Part shown: piece after piece, positions 15,872 through 26,257 of the stretch
Layout: the number at the start of each line of letters is the position of its first letter
How positions within the stretch are numbered: position 1 is the first letter of the stretch
Assembly: GCF_002532075.1 (NCBI RefSeq)
Contig: NZ_LYXE01000063.1
Location: 62,001 to 126,000 of the forward strand
DNA length: 64,000 bases
From: Candidatus Chloroploca asiatica
Lineage (GTDB): Bacteria; Chloroflexota; Chloroflexia; Chloroflexales; Chloroflexaceae
Direction of reading: 5' to 3'
Program-made: the position numbers and the translations under genes
The notes under the pieces: generated by a model
Databases searched by the model: none
What the model saw: only the letters and a program-made list of their open reading frames with translations
Told to the model about the DNA's origin: nothing

Positions 15872-18352
15872 TCACGCACCCATCGGTTCCGTCGAGCGTG
15901 TCGTCTCGATCGTGAGCACGTCGCCGCGATGGAAGACGAGTTGCCCATGTTCAAGGTCAACCTCAATCGCGTCACCTTCCTTGAAGATGCCACGCAGCAA
16001 CTCACGCGAGATGGGAGTCTCAACGAGGCGCTGAATCGTCCGGCGCAACGGACGAGCACCATAGACCGGATTAAAGCCCTCGACGACCAGAAATTCCTTG
16101 GCAGCGTTGGTAAGACTCAAAGCAATCTTCTGTTCGCGGAGACGCTCAACGAGTTCGGCAATCTGGAGATCAACGATACAGGTCAGATCCTCCATCGTCA
16201 ACGGATGGAAGAGGATCGTGTCATCAATACGATTGAGGAACTCGGGCCGGAAGGTCTGGCGCATCGCATCAAAAACCTTCTTGCGGGCCTCGTTCAGATC
16301 AACTGTTTTCGACGACCGACTTCCCGCCGAAAAACCGATGCTACCACCCTGCAGATGCTCGGTGCCAGCGTTGCTCGTCATGATAATGACGGTATTGCGG
16401 AAGTCAACCGTACGCCCCTGCCCATCGGTAAGGCGGCCATCATCAAGCACCTGGAGCAAAGCATTGAAGACATCGGGGTGCGCCTTCTCAATCTCATCAA
16501 AGAGCACCACCTGATACGGACGCCGCCTGATGCTCTCGGTCAACTGCCCACCCTCATCATAGCCAACATAACCAGGAGGGGCTCCGATCAACCGACTGAC
16601 CGTATGGCGCTCTTGGAACTCACTCATATCAACCCGAGTCAGCGCATCATCGCTATCAAACAGAAACTCAGCGAGCGCCTTGGCGAGCTCAGTCTTGCCG
16701 ACACCAGTTGGGCCGACAAAGATAAAACTACCGATCGGGCGACGATGATCACGCAAGCCACTGCGGGCACGACGGATCGCATCAGAGAGCGCAACAATTG
16801 CTTCGTGCTGACCAATCACACGCTCGTGGAGGCGTTCCTCCATATGGACAAGCTTTTCGCGTTCGGTTTCGAGCATCCGACTGACGGGCACCCCTGTCCA
16901 ACTCGAAACAATCTGCGCAACATCCTCATCATCAACAACTTCATCAAGGTTCGCCGACTTGAGCCAGGCGTCGCGCTCTTGATCAAACTCATTCTGCAAG
17001 GCGAGGAATTGCGCACGCAGCAACGCAGCCTTTTCATACTCACGCCGTGCGCCAGACTCCTCCTCTTCCTGTTGCAAGCGGTGCAACTCAGCTTCTTTCT
17101 CCTTCAGCGGAGTAGGCATCGCAAAGATATCAATGCGCAACTTGGCACTAGCTTCATCAATCAAATCAATCGCCTTATCGGGCAAAAAGCGATCATTGAT
17201 ATAGCGACTAGAGAGATGAACAGCCGCATTGAGCGCATCATCGCTAATCGTCAACTGATGATGATCTTCATAGCGCTTGCGCAAACCACGCAGCATCAAC
17301 AAGGTCGTTTCGAGATCCGGTTCTTCAACAAAAACGGGACTGAAGCGGCGCTCGAGGGCGGCTTCTTTTTCGATATGCTTGCGATACTCATCAATCGTCG
17401 TCGCCCCGACCACCTGGATCTCACCGCGGCTCAGGGCTGGCTTGAGCATATTGCTGGCATCAATGCTACCGGCGGCGGCACCAGCACCAACGACGGTATG
17501 CAATTCATCAATAAAGAGCAGCACTTTGCCTTGCGCACTCCGCACCTCTTCCATCACCGCCTTGAGACGCTCTTCGAACTCACCACGGAACTTCGAGCCA
17601 GCTACCATCCCGGCGAGATCAAGCGCGAGGAGCTTGCGATCGCGCAGGGTTGGCGGAACATCACCACTGACAAGGCGTTGCGCCAGACCTTCGGCAATAG
17701 CCGTCTTGCCAACCCCGGTTTCGCCGACCAGGACAGGATTATTCTTGGTGCGCCGCGAAAGAATGCGGATCACGCGGATAATCTCTGACTCACGGCCAAT
17801 GACCGGATCGAGTTTACCTTCGCGCGCCATCTGGGTAAGATCCGTACTGTACTTCTCCAGCACCTCATAGCGACTCTCGGCGGTAGGATCATCGGAACGC
17901 TGGGAACCTCGGATCTCCATCAGCGCCTGATAGATCCGTTCCTGATCGATATTAAAACTATTCAGAATCCGCGCCGACGCACCTTCACGTTCACCACTGA
18001 GCGCAATCAGCAAATGATCAATGCCGACATACTTATCACCAAGGCGAGCGGCCTCTTCTTCGGCACGCTTCACCAAGCGCTGGGTTCGCGGGGTAACATA
18101 GACGCGATTATCAAAACCATATTGACCATAAACCTTGGGGGATTTCTCAAGTTCACGCTCAACACGCTGTGAAATGACCTCAGGCTCAACCTGCAAACGC
18201 ACCATAGTACGTTGAGCAAGGCCATCCTTCTGGCGCAACATCGCCAAAAAAACGTGTTCGACATCTAGCTGAGTATGGTGCTGCTCTTGCATGATTTCCT
18301 GAGCAGTCTGAAATGCATCTTGCGCCTTTTCGGTGAAGCGCTCTAATCGCAT
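15872..18352 (-). CDS. clpC: ClpC-type AAA+ chaperone ATPase
   Basis: 826 residues, matching ClpC length. Order: Clp N-terminal double repeat (1-150), first AAA+ module with Walker A G-E-T-G-V-G-K-T and Walker B-like L-F-I-D-E-L-H, a short UVR-like middle helix pair ([12 protein letters not shown]), and a second AAA+ module with G-P-T-G-V-G-K-T-E and L-F-D-E-I-E-K-A-H. The small C-terminal D2 domain follows. The short middle region favours ClpC over ClpB. It unfolds substrates for the ClpP protease in the cytoplasm; I did not check the ClpP-docking loop in detail. The ATG at 18352 has GAGGAAAA upstream and an extended -10 about 45 bases away. A very long palindrome sits right after the stop. 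Confidence 0.92.
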   Translation of the reverse strand: MRLERFTEKAQDAFQTAQEIMQEQHHTQLDVEHVFLAMLRQKDGLAQRTMVRLQVEPEVISQRVERELEKSPKVYGQYGFDNRVYVTPRTQRLVKRAEEEAARLGDKYVGIDHLLIALSGEREGASARILNSFNIDQERIYQALMEIRGSQRSDDPTAESRYEVLEKYSTDLTQMAREGKLDPVIGRESEIIRVIRILSRRTKNNPVLVGETGVGKTAIAEGLAQRLVSGDVPPTLRDRKLLALDLAGMVAGSKFRGEFEERLKAVMEEVRSAQGKVLLFIDELHTVVGAGAAAGSIDASNMLKPALSRGEIQVVGATTIDEYRKHIEKEAALERRFSPVFVEEPDLETTLLMLRGLRKRYEDHHQLTISDDALNAAVHLSSRYINDRFLPDKAIDLIDEASAKLRIDIFAMPTPLKEKEAELHRLQQEEEESGARREYEKAALLRAQFLALQNEFDQERDAWLKSANLDEVVDDEDVAQIVSSWTGVPVSRMLETEREKLVHMEERLHERVIGQHEAIVALSDAIRRARSGLRDHRRPIGSFIFVGPTGVGKTELAKALAEFLFDSDDALTRVDMSEFQERHTVSRLIGAPPGYVGYDEGGQLTESIRRRPYQVVLFDEIEKAHPDVFNALLQVLDDGRLTDGQGRTVDFRNTVIIMTSNAGTEHLQGGSIGFSAGSRSSKTVDLNEARKKVFDAMRQTFRPEFLNRIDDTILFHPLTMEDLTCIVDLQIAELVERLREQKIALSLTNAAKEFLVVEGFNPVYGARPLRRTIQRLVETPISRELLRGIFKEGDAIEVDLEHGQLVFHRGDVLTIETTRSTEPMGA

Positions 18353-18394
18353 AGGATTTTCCTCATCTATCTTCTTTTATGAACGGACATTTCT

Positions 18395-18403
18395 ATTGTA
18401 GCA
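18395..18403 (-). promoter_or_regulatory. Extended -10 element of clpC
   Basis: Minus-strand TGCTACAAT. The surrounding TCTGTGCTACAATAGAAA is shared exactly with the site at 29752-29760 upstream of the pseudo-helicase gene. No clear -35. Confidence 0.5.
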
Positions 18404-18508
18404 CAGAGGCTCTTGGATTGGAGGGTTGGGGAGTGGGGTTCTTATAAATCTCTACTACGCGGTTGCCCAGGCCAGCATAACGAACCTGGGCAACCAGCGG
18501 AGCAAACC

Positions 18509-20182
18509 CTAGACAACGAGCGTCTCCTGGTAGACGCCGAAGGTCTCGCGGAGCACATCGCACATCTCGCCGACGGTGCAGTAGGCACGCACACAATTGA
18601 GGATGGCCGGCATAGTATTGTCGGTGCCTTCAGCAGCAGCCCGTAGCTCGGCAAGGCGTTGGGCAACCAGCGCCTGATCACGCTCACGGCGCACGCGATT
18701 GAGGCGTTCAAGGTGCTTGCGCTCACCTTCGGGATCCATTTCGAGGATCGGCACCTCGATCGGCGCTTTGACAGTATGCGCATTGACCGCGATCACCTCA
18801 CGCTCACCATCGTCAATTTCTTGCTGATAGCGGTAGGCCGCATCGGCAATAGCCTGCTGGAAATAGCCATTGCGAATAGCGGCAATCACGCCACCCTGAG
18901 CATAGATCGCCTTGAAATACTCATTTGTCTCGCGTTCCATCCGGTCGGTCAGCGCCTCAACAAAATAGCTTCCCCCGAGCGGATCAACCGTATTGGTCAC
19001 GCCACTCTCGGCGGCAATGACCTGCTGGGTACGCAAGGCAATCGTCACGGCCTTCTCGCTGGGCAACGCCAGGGCTTCATCCATCGAATTCGTATGCAGG
19101 CTCTGGGTACCACCGAGGACAGCAGCGAGGGCCTGGATCGCCGTGCGAACGATATTGACCTCAGGCTGCTGCGCCGTCAACGAGCAACCGGCGGTCTGCG
19201 TATGGAAACGGAGCCACCAGGAGCGTTCTTTTTTGGCCCCATAGGTCTCACGCATCAACCGCGCCCAGATCCGGCGGGCGGCGCGATACTTAGCGATCTC
19301 TTCAAAAAAGTCATTATGGGCATTGAAGAAGAAAGAAATCCGGGGCGCAAAATCATCAATATCGAGCCCACGCTCAAGGCAGGCCTCGACATAAGCCCGT
19401 CCATCAGCCAGCGTAAAAGCAAGTTCTTGCACCGACGTACTGCCGGCCTCACGGATGTGATACCCACTCACACTGACCGGATTCCACTGCGGGACATACG
19501 TGCTCCCAAACTCAATGGTATCCACCACCAGCCGCATACTAGGTTCAGGCGGAAAGATATACTCATTCTGAGCGATATACTCTTTGAGGATATCATTCTG
19601 GGTCGTCCCACGGAGCCTCGACCATGGAATGCCGCGCTGCTCGGCCACGACAAGATACATTGCCCAGATCATTGCGGCGGGCGAATTGATCGTCATCGAG
19701 GTCGAGACCTGATCGAGGGGCAAACCATCGAGCAGCAGTTCCATATCGGCGAGTGACGAGATCGCCACCCCACACTTGCCAAACTCACCCTCTACCAGCG
19801 GATGATCGGTATCGCGTCCATAGAGGGTCGGCATATCAAACGCGATCGACAACCCGGTCTGGCCCTGGCTGAGCAAATACTTGAAACGCGCATTCGTCTC
19901 TTCGGCCGTACCAAAGCCGGCGAACATGCGCATCGTCCAGACCTTGCCACGATATCCGGTGGGATGCACCCCGCGTGTATAGGGATACTCACCAGGATGG
20001 GCAAGCTCACGCAGATAGTCATTATCCTGCAGATCGAGTGGCGTATAGAGGCGCTCGATGGGCGCACTACTCGTCGTCATAAACCGCACATCTCGCTCGG
20101 GCGTACGCTCGAGCGTCGGCCAGAGTGTCTCTTGTTCCCAGCGCGCCTGTGCTGCTTGCACTGCTTCTTTTTCCTCTACCAT
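18509..20182 (-). CDS. Methylmalonyl-CoA mutase, catalytic (N-terminal) subunit
   Basis: 557 residues covering only the TIM-barrel substrate domain of methylmalonyl-CoA mutase. Visible family segments include [63 protein letters not shown] and [14 protein letters not shown]. The cobalamin-binding D-x-H-x-x-G domain is absent, so a separate B12 subunit must be encoded elsewhere, as in other two-part mutases. It interconverts methylmalonyl-CoA and succinyl-CoA, a step of propionate metabolism and of the 3-hydroxypropionate bi-cycle known in Chloroflexus. It is divergent from comF and in the same orientation as clpC downstream. No recognised element lies in the 156-base gap to clpC. Confidence 0.92.
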   Translation of the reverse strand: MVEEKEAVQAAQARWEQETLWPTLERTPERDVRFMTTSSAPIERLYTPLDLQDNDYLRELAHPGEYPYTRGVHPTGYRGKVWTMRMFAGFGTAEETNARFKYLLSQGQTGLSIAFDMPTLYGRDTDHPLVEGEFGKCGVAISSLADMELLLDGLPLDQVSTSMTINSPAAMIWAMYLVVAEQRGIPWSRLRGTTQNDILKEYIAQNEYIFPPEPSMRLVVDTIEFGSTYVPQWNPVSVSGYHIREAGSTSVQELAFTLADGRAYVEACLERGLDIDDFAPRISFFFNAHNDFFEEIAKYRAARRIWARLMRETYGAKKERSWWLRFHTQTAGCSLTAQQPEVNIVRTAIQALAAVLGGTQSLHTNSMDEALALPSEKAVTIALRTQQVIAAESGVTNTVDPLGGSYFVEALTDRMERETNEYFKAIYAQGGVIAAIRNGYFQQAIADAAYRYQQEIDDGEREVIAVNAHTVKAPIEVPILEMDPEGERKHLERLNRVRRERDQALVAQRLAELRAAAEGTDNTMPAILNCVRAYCTVGEMCDVLRETFGVYQETLVV

Positions 20183-20226
20183 GCGTTGATCCTCCAGACT
20201 AGAGCCAGGCCAAGATGCTTTTTCTT

Positions 20227-20235
20227 ATTGTAACA
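20227..20235 (-). promoter_or_regulatory. Extended -10 element of the mutase gene
   Basis: Minus-strand TGTTACAAT, about 45 bases before the ATG at 20182. No clear -35. Confidence 0.4.
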
Positions 20236-20296
20236 CGTCCAATCGGCCTGCGGCTGAGTCGCGCATCTTTTTTGCGATCCAGGCGGTACAAAGAGT

Positions 20297-20995
20297 ATGA
20301 AACAGTGGCTCAAGCAGATCTATCAACATCTTTTCGCCCTCTTTTTCCCCGATCATTGTGCGGTGTGCCGACAGAGGGGCACCTTACTGTGTGGCAACTG
20401 TCGCGCAACCTTGCAGGCGTACCCAACGATGGCGGTACCAACCGATCTCGTGAGCATCCAGGTCGGCTGGATCTACGACGAACCCGCACGTCGGGCAATT
20501 CACTGCCTGAAATACCGCGGACGACGGCGGATGGGTGGCGTACTGGCCGAGGCCTTAGCGACCACGCTCACCCCACCTGCGGCTGACGCCCTGATCCCGG
20601 TTCCTCTGCACCCTGATCGCCTGAACGAGCGTGGCTTCAACCAGGCCGAAGAACTCGCCAACAGTCTCGGCTTATGCTGGGGCATACGAGTCTGCAACCG
20701 GGGGCTCGAACGCGAACGTGACACAGGGCATCAGGCCCGTCTGAATCGCGAAGCACGTCAGGGCAATGTCGCCGGAGCCTTCTTCTGGCATGGCCCGGGT
20801 CGACCACCGGCCCGCGTCATCCTGATTGATGATGTTGTTACCACCGGGGCCACCCTCTCGGCATGCGCCGAAGCATTGCTAGCCGCCGGAGCAAAGGAGG
20901 TTCATGCGATTGCGCTGGCACGTTCGCTCGTACGTGGCTCGAGTGGATCGGCAGTCCGACGGCATTTTGCCCAGCGACGGCGTAGGCAAGCATAA
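20297..20995 (+). CDS. comF: ComF-family phosphoribosyltransferase-like protein
   Basis: 232 residues. The N-terminus has a four-cysteine zinc-ribbon pattern, C-A-V-C near 21-24 and C-G-N-C near 32-35. The C-terminal two thirds form a type I phosphoribosyltransferase fold with V-P-L-H-P-D-R-L-N-E-R-G-F-N-Q-A-E and the PRPP loop V-I-L-I-D-D-V-V-T-T-G-A-T. Both are hallmarks of ComF (GntX), needed for uptake or processing of transforming DNA in naturally competent bacteria, probably on the cytoplasmic side of the membrane. No other competence gene is nearby, and the gene stands alone, divergent from the mutase. Confidence 0.9.
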   Translation: MKQWLKQIYQHLFALFFPDHCAVCRQRGTLLCGNCRATLQAYPTMAVPTDLVSIQVGWIYDEPARRAIHCLKYRGRRRMGGVLAEALATTLTPPAADALIPVPLHPDRLNERGFNQAEELANSLGLCWGIRVCNRGLERERDTGHQARLNREARQGNVAGAFFWHGPGRPPARVILIDDVVTTGATLSACAEALLAAGAKEVHAIALARSLVRGSSGSAVRRHFAQRRRRQA

Positions 20996-21060
20996 ATCAT
21001 GTGAGCAGTAACGTCATGGTTGCACGATACCGTATAATTGAGCTAACGGCACACGGAAGC

Positions 21061-21091
21061 CGGGACGTAGCCCCACGTCCACTATGACGTG
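21061..21091 (+). promoter_or_regulatory. Two mutually exclusive short hairpins before a glycosyltransferase
   Basis: GGACGT (21063-21068) can pair with ACGTCC (21075-21080), or CACGTC (21074-21079) with GACGTG (21086-21091); the second and third segments overlap. It resembles a small attenuator or clustered operator half-sites. A TATAAT lies upstream at 21033. Confidence 0.3.
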
Positions 21092-21130
21092 ACTCACCAC
21101 AATGGTGTGGCACGAGACTGGAACCATGCC

Positions 21131-22090
21131 ATGCTCACACAATCTTCCTCATCCACTCCAACAATCGATCCAGTGACCCAAGTCTCGGTCGTTATCTGCA
21201 CACGAAACCGGGCCGCGGATCTCCTCCGTGCAACCGAGTCGGTTCTAGCCAGCACCCACACCAACTTCGAATTATTGGTCATTGATCAGAGTGACAGTGA
21301 TGCCTCGGAACACATTATGCAGCCCCTGAGTCACGACTCGCGCCTGCGCTATGTCCGCACCGCAGGGGTAGGGGTTGGCCTGGCGCGGAACATTGGGGTC
21401 AATGCAGCGCGTGGCGAATACCTCGTGATGACCGATGACGACTGCGTCGTCTCGCCCACCTGGGTTCACGAGATGGTGCAAGCGCTTGAGGCGCATCCCA
21501 AAGCCGCCATGGTCTTTTGCGATGTTGTCGCTGCCCCCCACGATAGCACGCTTGGCTGGATTACAGTCAGCATTGCCGATCATAATCGCACGATCAGCAG
21601 CATTCGTGATTGGTGCGCGGCAGGAGGCGGCAATACGGGCATCGGAGCGGGCGTCGCAATGCGGCGTTCGATGATGCTGGCGATCGGCGGCATTGATAAA
21701 CACCTCGGATCAGGCTCGATGTTTCGAAGTGCATGGGAGACCGATGCAGCGCTGCGCTCGATCCTGCGTGGCTTCACCATCTATCGCACAAAGGATATCG
21801 CAGTTGAGCATTACGGCTTTCGGAATCATGCCGATGGGCGCACCCTGATGAAGCGTTATATCTTTGGCATGGCCGCGATCTATGCCAAGCTGTTGAAATG
21901 TGGGCACCCCGCGATGCTGCTCGTCTGCGGATGCGAACTGTGGCGCGTCATCATTGGGCCAACCCTGAGTTCACTCAGACGCTTCCAACGGCCCCCGGTC
22001 TTGAATCGCACCATCGCGTTTGCACAAGGCTTTCTTAAAGGGTTGAAGACCCCGGTTGATCGCAGAACTTGCACCTTTCGTCCTCAATAG
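21131..22090 (+). CDS. Family 2 glycosyltransferase
   Basis: 319 residues from the ATG at 21131; an in-frame GTG at 21089 would add 14 residues. The N-terminal GT-A fold shows V-S-V-V-I-C-T-R-N-R at the first strand, G-L-A-R-N-I-G in the nucleotide-binding region and the metal-binding T-D-D-D-C (about residue 101). E-T-D-A-A-L-R later corresponds to the acceptor-side E-D/E-T-D motif. A hydrophobic C-terminal stretch (about 255-280) could contact the membrane. GT2 enzymes transfer sugars from nucleotide sugars to polysaccharide or lipid acceptors; the specificity is unknown. No other cell-wall sugar gene is adjacent. Confidence 0.85.
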   Translation: MLTQSSSSTPTIDPVTQVSVVICTRNRAADLLRATESVLASTHTNFELLVIDQSDSDASEHIMQPLSHDSRLRYVRTAGVGVGLARNIGVNAARGEYLVMTDDDCVVSPTWVHEMVQALEAHPKAAMVFCDVVAAPHDSTLGWITVSIADHNRTISSIRDWCAAGGGNTGIGAGVAMRRSMMLAIGGIDKHLGSGSMFRSAWETDAALRSILRGFTIYRTKDIAVEHYGFRNHADGRTLMKRYIFGMAAIYAKLLKCGHPAMLLVCGCELWRVIIGPTLSSLRRFQRPPVLNRTIAFAQGFLKGLKTPVDRRTCTFRPQ

Positions 22091-22116
22091 ATTTCGTGAA
22101 ATCAGAAAATTCGTTC

Positions 22117-22145
22117 TTGACGCAACCCCCTCCCTCTGCTATACT
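22117..22145 (+). promoter_or_regulatory. Sigma-70 promoter of the small membrane protein gene
   Basis: TTGACG at 22117-22122, a 17-base spacer, TATACT at 22140-22145 with a TGC extension (TGCTATACT). This is one of the best promoter matches in the window. Confidence 0.75.
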
Positions 22146-22218
22146 TTAGCACAGAAGAGCGCAAAAGCCAAACACGACCGTTATGGTGCCGTGTCAATTC
22201 CTGGAGGAGGGGTCTACG

Positions 22219-22743
22219 ATGGCTGTCCAGAGTCGTGAATTACGCGCTGAGCGGCGTTGGCCGCTCAGCATGCCCAACGGGTATGCGGGCAATCTTGCCT
22301 ATCTGATTACAGGCATTCTCGTTCTGCTTGCCAGTTATGTCTTGCTGAGCAGCATCGTCAGCCGGGTACGCATTGCCATAGACGACATCCAGTATGGGCG
22401 TCCACGCACCTATCATCTGACCGCACATGTTGGACGGCCCGAGGAGACTGGGGCACCCACCCACTTGATTGCCCTAAATCTTGATCGGCAGGTCATGATT
22501 ATTGAAATTCCTGGTGGGGACGTTAATCAGGTACGCACCATGCCCGGGCCATACCTATTCGGAGCAGGCGAAGACCTAACACCAGTCACCATGCGCCTGG
22601 CAGACATCAACGGTGACGGTGCCAATGATTTGATTGTACGGATCAAGAATGAAGAGATGGTCTATGTCAACCGTGAACAGAGCTTCACGCTGCTCACCGC
22701 TGAAGAGCGTCAACACCTGCTCCAACAACAGGGCGAACGTTAG
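22219..22743 (+). CDS. Single-pass membrane protein with FG-GAP-like calcium motif, unknown function
   Basis: 174 residues from the ATG at 22219, which has GGAGGAGGGG just upstream; an earlier in-frame start at 22183 precedes that ribosome site and is rejected. One membrane helix (about 28-50) is preceded by a basic segment, giving an inside-N orientation. The ~120-residue external part carries D-I-N-G-D-G-A-N-D-L-I-V, the calcium-binding D-x-D/N-x-D-G motif of FG-GAP/VCBS-type repeats, but only one copy. I do not recognise the family. It has its own strong promoter and is convergent with the DinB/SCP2 gene 14 bases downstream. Confidence 0.65.
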   Translation: MAVQSRELRAERRWPLSMPNGYAGNLAYLITGILVLLASYVLLSSIVSRVRIAIDDIQYGRPRTYHLTAHVGRPEETGAPTHLIALNLDRQVMIIEIPGGDVNQVRTMPGPYLFGAGEDLTPVTMRLADINGDGANDLIVRIKNEEMVYVNREQSFTLLTAEERQHLLQQQGER

Positions 22744-22757
22744 CCCACAGACATGAC

Positions 22758-23729
22758 TCATCCAGGGATAAGCAAAGTCGGCAACCTGCGAGCCAGGCGC
22801 AGGTTGCCTTTGATCCGCAATGTACGGCGCAACCAATGCTGCCACGGCGAAGCTTGGCCCAACACGAGGCGGCAAAAGAGATCAGCACTCGCGATCTCCA
22901 GCGTCACATCAGTCGTACGTACGATCCCAATTTTACCCATACCACCTTCGGGACTGATACGGACGAACCAGCTTCCACCACCCTGACCAGCAATATTGAG
23001 CCCAATCGTAGCATACAGCTCGCCCCCCTGCTTGATGCGGTAGCTCAGTCCCATCAGATGGATCAGCCGCGTCAACTGGCGGCGCATCATGCCAGGTGAA
23101 AAATAGAGCCAGATTGGACGTGAGCGGGCCAACGCCAGATGCAACCCATAGAGTACGCCCGCATTTGCCAGCACAGCCCCAGCAAGTTCAGCTACCGTCG
23201 GAACTGACGTCATCCACGGCACAGCTTGCGTGCGCCCTAACTCTTCAGGGCCAAGTTGACCAACAATACGTGCAATCTCGCTGAAGGCTGTCTCAAGTGA
23301 ACCGATCAGTTCCGCTTCGGTAGCCTCAGCCCGCACCTCGATCTGTTGGCGGGCAAAGGTTGGCAATTCATCAAGGTGGTTGAGACCTGGAATAATCAAC
23401 GGGGCACCACCAAGGGTCGCGAGGATCGCCAAATGATACGTATGCGTCATCGCTTCGACATATGCCAAGGCTTCACGACGTGTCCAACCCTCTGCGTTTC
23501 GTCCCAAACGCCGTAGCCAATCCTCGTCACGGGTACGCTCGAAAGTTCCATGATAAATATCACGTAACTCGAGCAGATCAGCGGCGAGCGTCACCGAGGT
23601 AAAGGCACCGCTCCGATCTTCTAGGCGGGCCAAGGCAGCCGCTGCTTCAATTTGCTCGGGGGTAAGTTCTGGCTCTGGTACCTCTGGTGTTGCGGCTGAT
23701 GCAAGGACATTTTGTTCTGGCTTGGGCAT
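22758..23729 (-). CDS. DinB-like plus SCP2 sterol-carrier-like two-domain protein
   Basis: 323 residues. An acidic, Pro/Glu-rich N-terminus (1-35) is followed by a four-helix region (about 45-175) resembling DinB/mycothiol-dependent maleylpyruvate isomerase-type domains, with W-T-R-R-E-A-L-A-Y-V-E and T-H-T-Y-H. The C-terminal part (about 195-323) has the SCP2-like layout ending in L-R-I-K-G-N-L-R-L-A-R-R-L-P-T-L. SCP2 domains bind lipids or other hydrophobic ligands. Similar pairings are known in the maleylpyruvate isomerase superfamily, but whether a metal-binding His triad is intact was not established. It is divergent from the amidase. Confidence 0.6.
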   Translation of the reverse strand: MPKPEQNVLASAATPEVPEPELTPEQIEAAAALARLEDRSGAFTSVTLAADLLELRDIYHGTFERTRDEDWLRRLGRNAEGWTRREALAYVEAMTHTYHLAILATLGGAPLIIPGLNHLDELPTFARQQIEVRAEATEAELIGSLETAFSEIARIVGQLGPEELGRTQAVPWMTSVPTVAELAGAVLANAGVLYGLHLALARSRPIWLYFSPGMMRRQLTRLIHLMGLSYRIKQGGELYATIGLNIAGQGGGSWFVRISPEGGMGKIGIVRTTDVTLEIASADLFCRLVLGQASPWQHWLRRTLRIKGNLRLARRLPTLLIPG

Positions 23730-23805
23730 AGGTTCTATCGTGTTTCGTCTGTCTCTACAGATTGTATACTATAACCTGGGTAGTATAACACTGTAGGAAG
23801 ACTCT
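23730..23805. promoter_or_regulatory. Divergent promoter region with repeated GTTATA(C/G)TA boxes
   Basis: The 76-base gap between divergent genes contains, on the minus strand, GTTATACTAC and GTTATAGTATAC boxes about 15 bases apart. They supply -10-like TATACT/TATAAC elements on both strands. Which box serves which gene cannot be decided by eye. Confidence 0.4.
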
Positions 23806-25230
23806 ATGTCAGAAGAACTCTGCTTGATGACGGCAGCCGAACTCGCGACACATATACGCGCACGACGTCTGAGTTGCACTGAGGTCATGCAAGCGCACAT
23901 CGAGCGCATTGATCGGCTGAATGCTCAGGTCAATGCGCTCGTGACATGTATCCCTGAACGTGCATTGACCATTGCCCGCTCGTACGATGAAGCCCTCGCT
24001 CACGGGACAGCACCCTCGTTAAAAGAGGCACCATTGTACGGACTCCCTGTGGCGCACAAGGATCTGACAGAAACGCGAGGGCTACGCACAACCTACGGGT
24101 CCCCCATCTTTGCCGATTATGTCCCGGCTTTTGATGCCTTGATTGTTGATCGCCTGAAGCGGGCCGGTGCGATTACGGTTGGCAAAACGAATACCCCCGA
24201 GTTTGGGGCTGGTTCCCAGACGTTCAATGCCGTCTTTGGCGTCACGCGCAACCCCTATGATCTGGATAAAACATGTGGCGGGAGCAGTGGAGGGTCTGCC
24301 GTCGCCTTAGCTTGCAGAATGTTACCCCTGGCCGATGGCTCAGATATGGGTGGGAGTCTGCGCAATCCGGCGAGTTTTTGCAATATTGTCGGGTTTCGTA
24401 CAACCCCAGGACGAGTCCCCGTGTGGCCTGACCTCGCTCCGTATATGCCACTGTCGGTGGTTGGACCGATGGCACGCACCGTCAGCGATGTCGCCCTGAT
24501 GCTCTCGGCGATCGCAGGGCCAGATCCACGGGCACCGCTGTCGCTCGATGAACCCGGTGCATCCTTCCGCGAACCGCTGGCAAGCGATCTTCACGGTCTG
24601 CGCATTGCATGGGCACCGGATCTCGGTGGGTTACCGGTGGATCACGAGGTCGCCACGGTCTTTGCAGCCCAACGACCGATCTTCGAAAGCCTCGGATGTT
24701 TGGTTGAAGATGCGCATCCTGACCTGAGCGATGCCGATGAGATCTTTCTCACTCTCCGTGCCATGCACTTTGAGTTGAGCCTGGGAAACTTGCTTGAAGA
24801 GCATCGTGCCCAGATGAAGGACACGGTGATCTGGAATATCGAGGCTGGTCAGCAGTTGCGGGGGCCAGCGATCGGTCAAGCCCTGCGCAAGCATAGTCAA
24901 TTGCTCGCCCATATGCGGGCTTTCTTCAACCGCTATGATGCGATGGTCTTGCCAGTGAGCCAGGTGCCGCCATTTCCGATCGAACAACCCTATGTGACTG
25001 AGATCAATGGGGTGCCAATGCAAAACTATATCGAGTGGATGCGCTCGTGCTACTGGATCAGCGTGACCGGGCAACCCGCCCTGGCAGTCCCCGGTGGCTT
25101 TACTTCCACTGGCTTGCCTGTAGGCCTGCAAATTGTTGGGCGGCCCCGCGATGAACGCCTCCTGCTCCGGCTCGGGTATGCATTTGAACAGGCAACTGGC
25201 TACTATCGTCACCAACCAGCCATGGTCTAA
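23806..25230 (+). CDS. Amidase-signature-family hydrolase
   Basis: 474 residues, the normal length for this family. The catalytic triad is in place: Lys85 in V-A-H-K-D, cis-Ser160 in G-G-S-S-G-G-S, and nucleophile Ser184 in G-G-S-L-R-N-P. The 24-residue spacing between the two serines equals that in well-studied members. A C-terminal G-L-P-V-G-L-Q-I-V-G-R-P segment is also typical. These enzymes hydrolyse amides to acid and ammonia. It is not adjacent to gatB/gatC, so a role in tRNA amidation is unlikely. The substrate is unknown; the AAC(3)-like and RraA-like genes follow on the same strand. Confidence 0.9.
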   Translation: MSEELCLMTAAELATHIRARRLSCTEVMQAHIERIDRLNAQVNALVTCIPERALTIARSYDEALAHGTAPSLKEAPLYGLPVAHKDLTETRGLRTTYGSPIFADYVPAFDALIVDRLKRAGAITVGKTNTPEFGAGSQTFNAVFGVTRNPYDLDKTCGGSSGGSAVALACRMLPLADGSDMGGSLRNPASFCNIVGFRTTPGRVPVWPDLAPYMPLSVVGPMARTVSDVALMLSAIAGPDPRAPLSLDEPGASFREPLASDLHGLRIAWAPDLGGLPVDHEVATVFAAQRPIFESLGCLVEDAHPDLSDADEIFLTLRAMHFELSLGNLLEEHRAQMKDTVIWNIEAGQQLRGPAIGQALRKHSQLLAHMRAFFNRYDAMVLPVSQVPPFPIEQPYVTEINGVPMQNYIEWMRSCYWISVTGQPALAVPGGFTSTGLPVGLQIVGRPRDERLLLRLGYAFEQATGYYRHQPAMV

Positions 25231-25379
25231 GCCCGTTACGGATATGGTGGCCTTTGGCTTGCGCCGCTCCTCATCACCGTGTAGGATGCCCAGCAACGTA
25301 CATCCAGCATTGTCAACAGGAATTGGCCTAACTAGGCGGGAAACTTCGTTGGCAGACCAATAACCAGGATAGCACACAC

Positions 25380-26234
25380 ATGATGCGCGAGGAAGAAGCA
25401 ATACGTCAGTCAGTTGGTATGCCGGTTACAGTTGCAAGACTCTGTGACGATCTGCGTAGACTCGGCCTGCAAGCCGGTATGACCGTGCTGGTGCATGCAA
25501 GTTTGAGTCGCTTGGGGTGGGTCTGTGGGGGACCGGTTGCGGTCATCCTGGCCCTCGAAGAGGTTCTGGGCAACACGGGCACCCTGGTGATGCCAACCCA
25601 TAGCGCCGATCTTTCCGATCCTGCGGCCTGGGTGGCTCCACCCGTCCCCGAACCCTGGTGGCCGGTGATCCGTGACCATATGCCCGCCTATGATCCGGCG
25701 CTCACTCCGTCACGTCGGATGGGGACGATCGCCGAAACCTTTCGTCGCCAACCAGGCGTCGTACGGAGTCAGCATCCTCAGGTCTCTTTCGCTGCATGGG
25801 GTCGCCACGCCGAGTGGATTGTGGCCGATCATACGTATCAGGTCAATCTCGGCGAAGGCTCGCCCTTAGCGCGCCTGTACGAGTGCGCTGGATTTGTGTT
25901 GCTGCTCGGTGTCGGCCACGCCAACAATACGTCGCTCCATCTGGCCGAGTACCGCGCTAATTTTCCGCAGAAACAAAAGATCATAACCGGTGCGCCCATT
26001 CTGGTGGATGGGCAACGACAATGGGTGACCTGGACTGATCTTGATTGGAATGACCACGATTTTGCCCAGATCGGGGCTGATTTTGCCCAAGCGACTGGCC
26101 TCGAACGGCGCGGTGCCGTGGGAGTAGGGACGGGTATCCTGGTACCACAGCGGCCTCTCGTTGATTATGCGGTAGCCTGGATGGAACGGTTGCGGATTGA
26201 CGAGAGAGACGGTTTTAACGCAGAGGCGCAATAG
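25380..26234 (+). CDS. AAC(3)-family (aminoglycoside N3-acetyltransferase-like/YokD) protein
   Basis: 284 residues. Typical features of the antibiotic_NAT family are [21 protein letters not shown]-x-A-L near 51-60, G-T-L-V-M-P-T-H-S, a [11 protein letters not shown] segment, R-S-x-H-P-x-V-S-F-A-A-W-G, and [14 protein letters not shown]. The family uses acetyl-CoA; the H-P and H-L-A-E regions hold the likely catalytic residues. Many chromosomal members of environmental bacteria do not confer resistance, so drug modification should not be assumed. It lies 149 bases after the amidase and 23 bases before the RraA-like gene. I recognise nothing in the 149-base gap. Confidence 0.85.
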   Translation: MMREEEAIRQSVGMPVTVARLCDDLRRLGLQAGMTVLVHASLSRLGWVCGGPVAVILALEEVLGNTGTLVMPTHSADLSDPAAWVAPPVPEPWWPVIRDHMPAYDPALTPSRRMGTIAETFRRQPGVVRSQHPQVSFAAWGRHAEWIVADHTYQVNLGEGSPLARLYECAGFVLLLGVGHANNTSLHLAEYRANFPQKQKIITGAPILVDGQRQWVTWTDLDWNDHDFAQIGADFAQATGLERRGAVGVGTGILVPQRPLVDYAVAWMERLRIDERDGFNAEAQ

Positions 26235-26257
26235 AATATAGAAGTAAGGAGGAGTCA

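Noticed and set aside
15929-17788. 619-codon open frame on the plus strand
   Set aside because: It is the complement of clpC, which has full family motifs; the frame lacks any recognisable domain and arises from codon bias.
18659-19756. 365-codon open frame on the plus strand
   Set aside because: Antisense shadow of the methylmalonyl-CoA mutase gene, no motif and no ribosome site.
25380-26234. Aminoglycoside resistance gene
   Set aside because: The AAC(3) family is clear, but chromosomal members often have other substrates and there is no mobile-element context.
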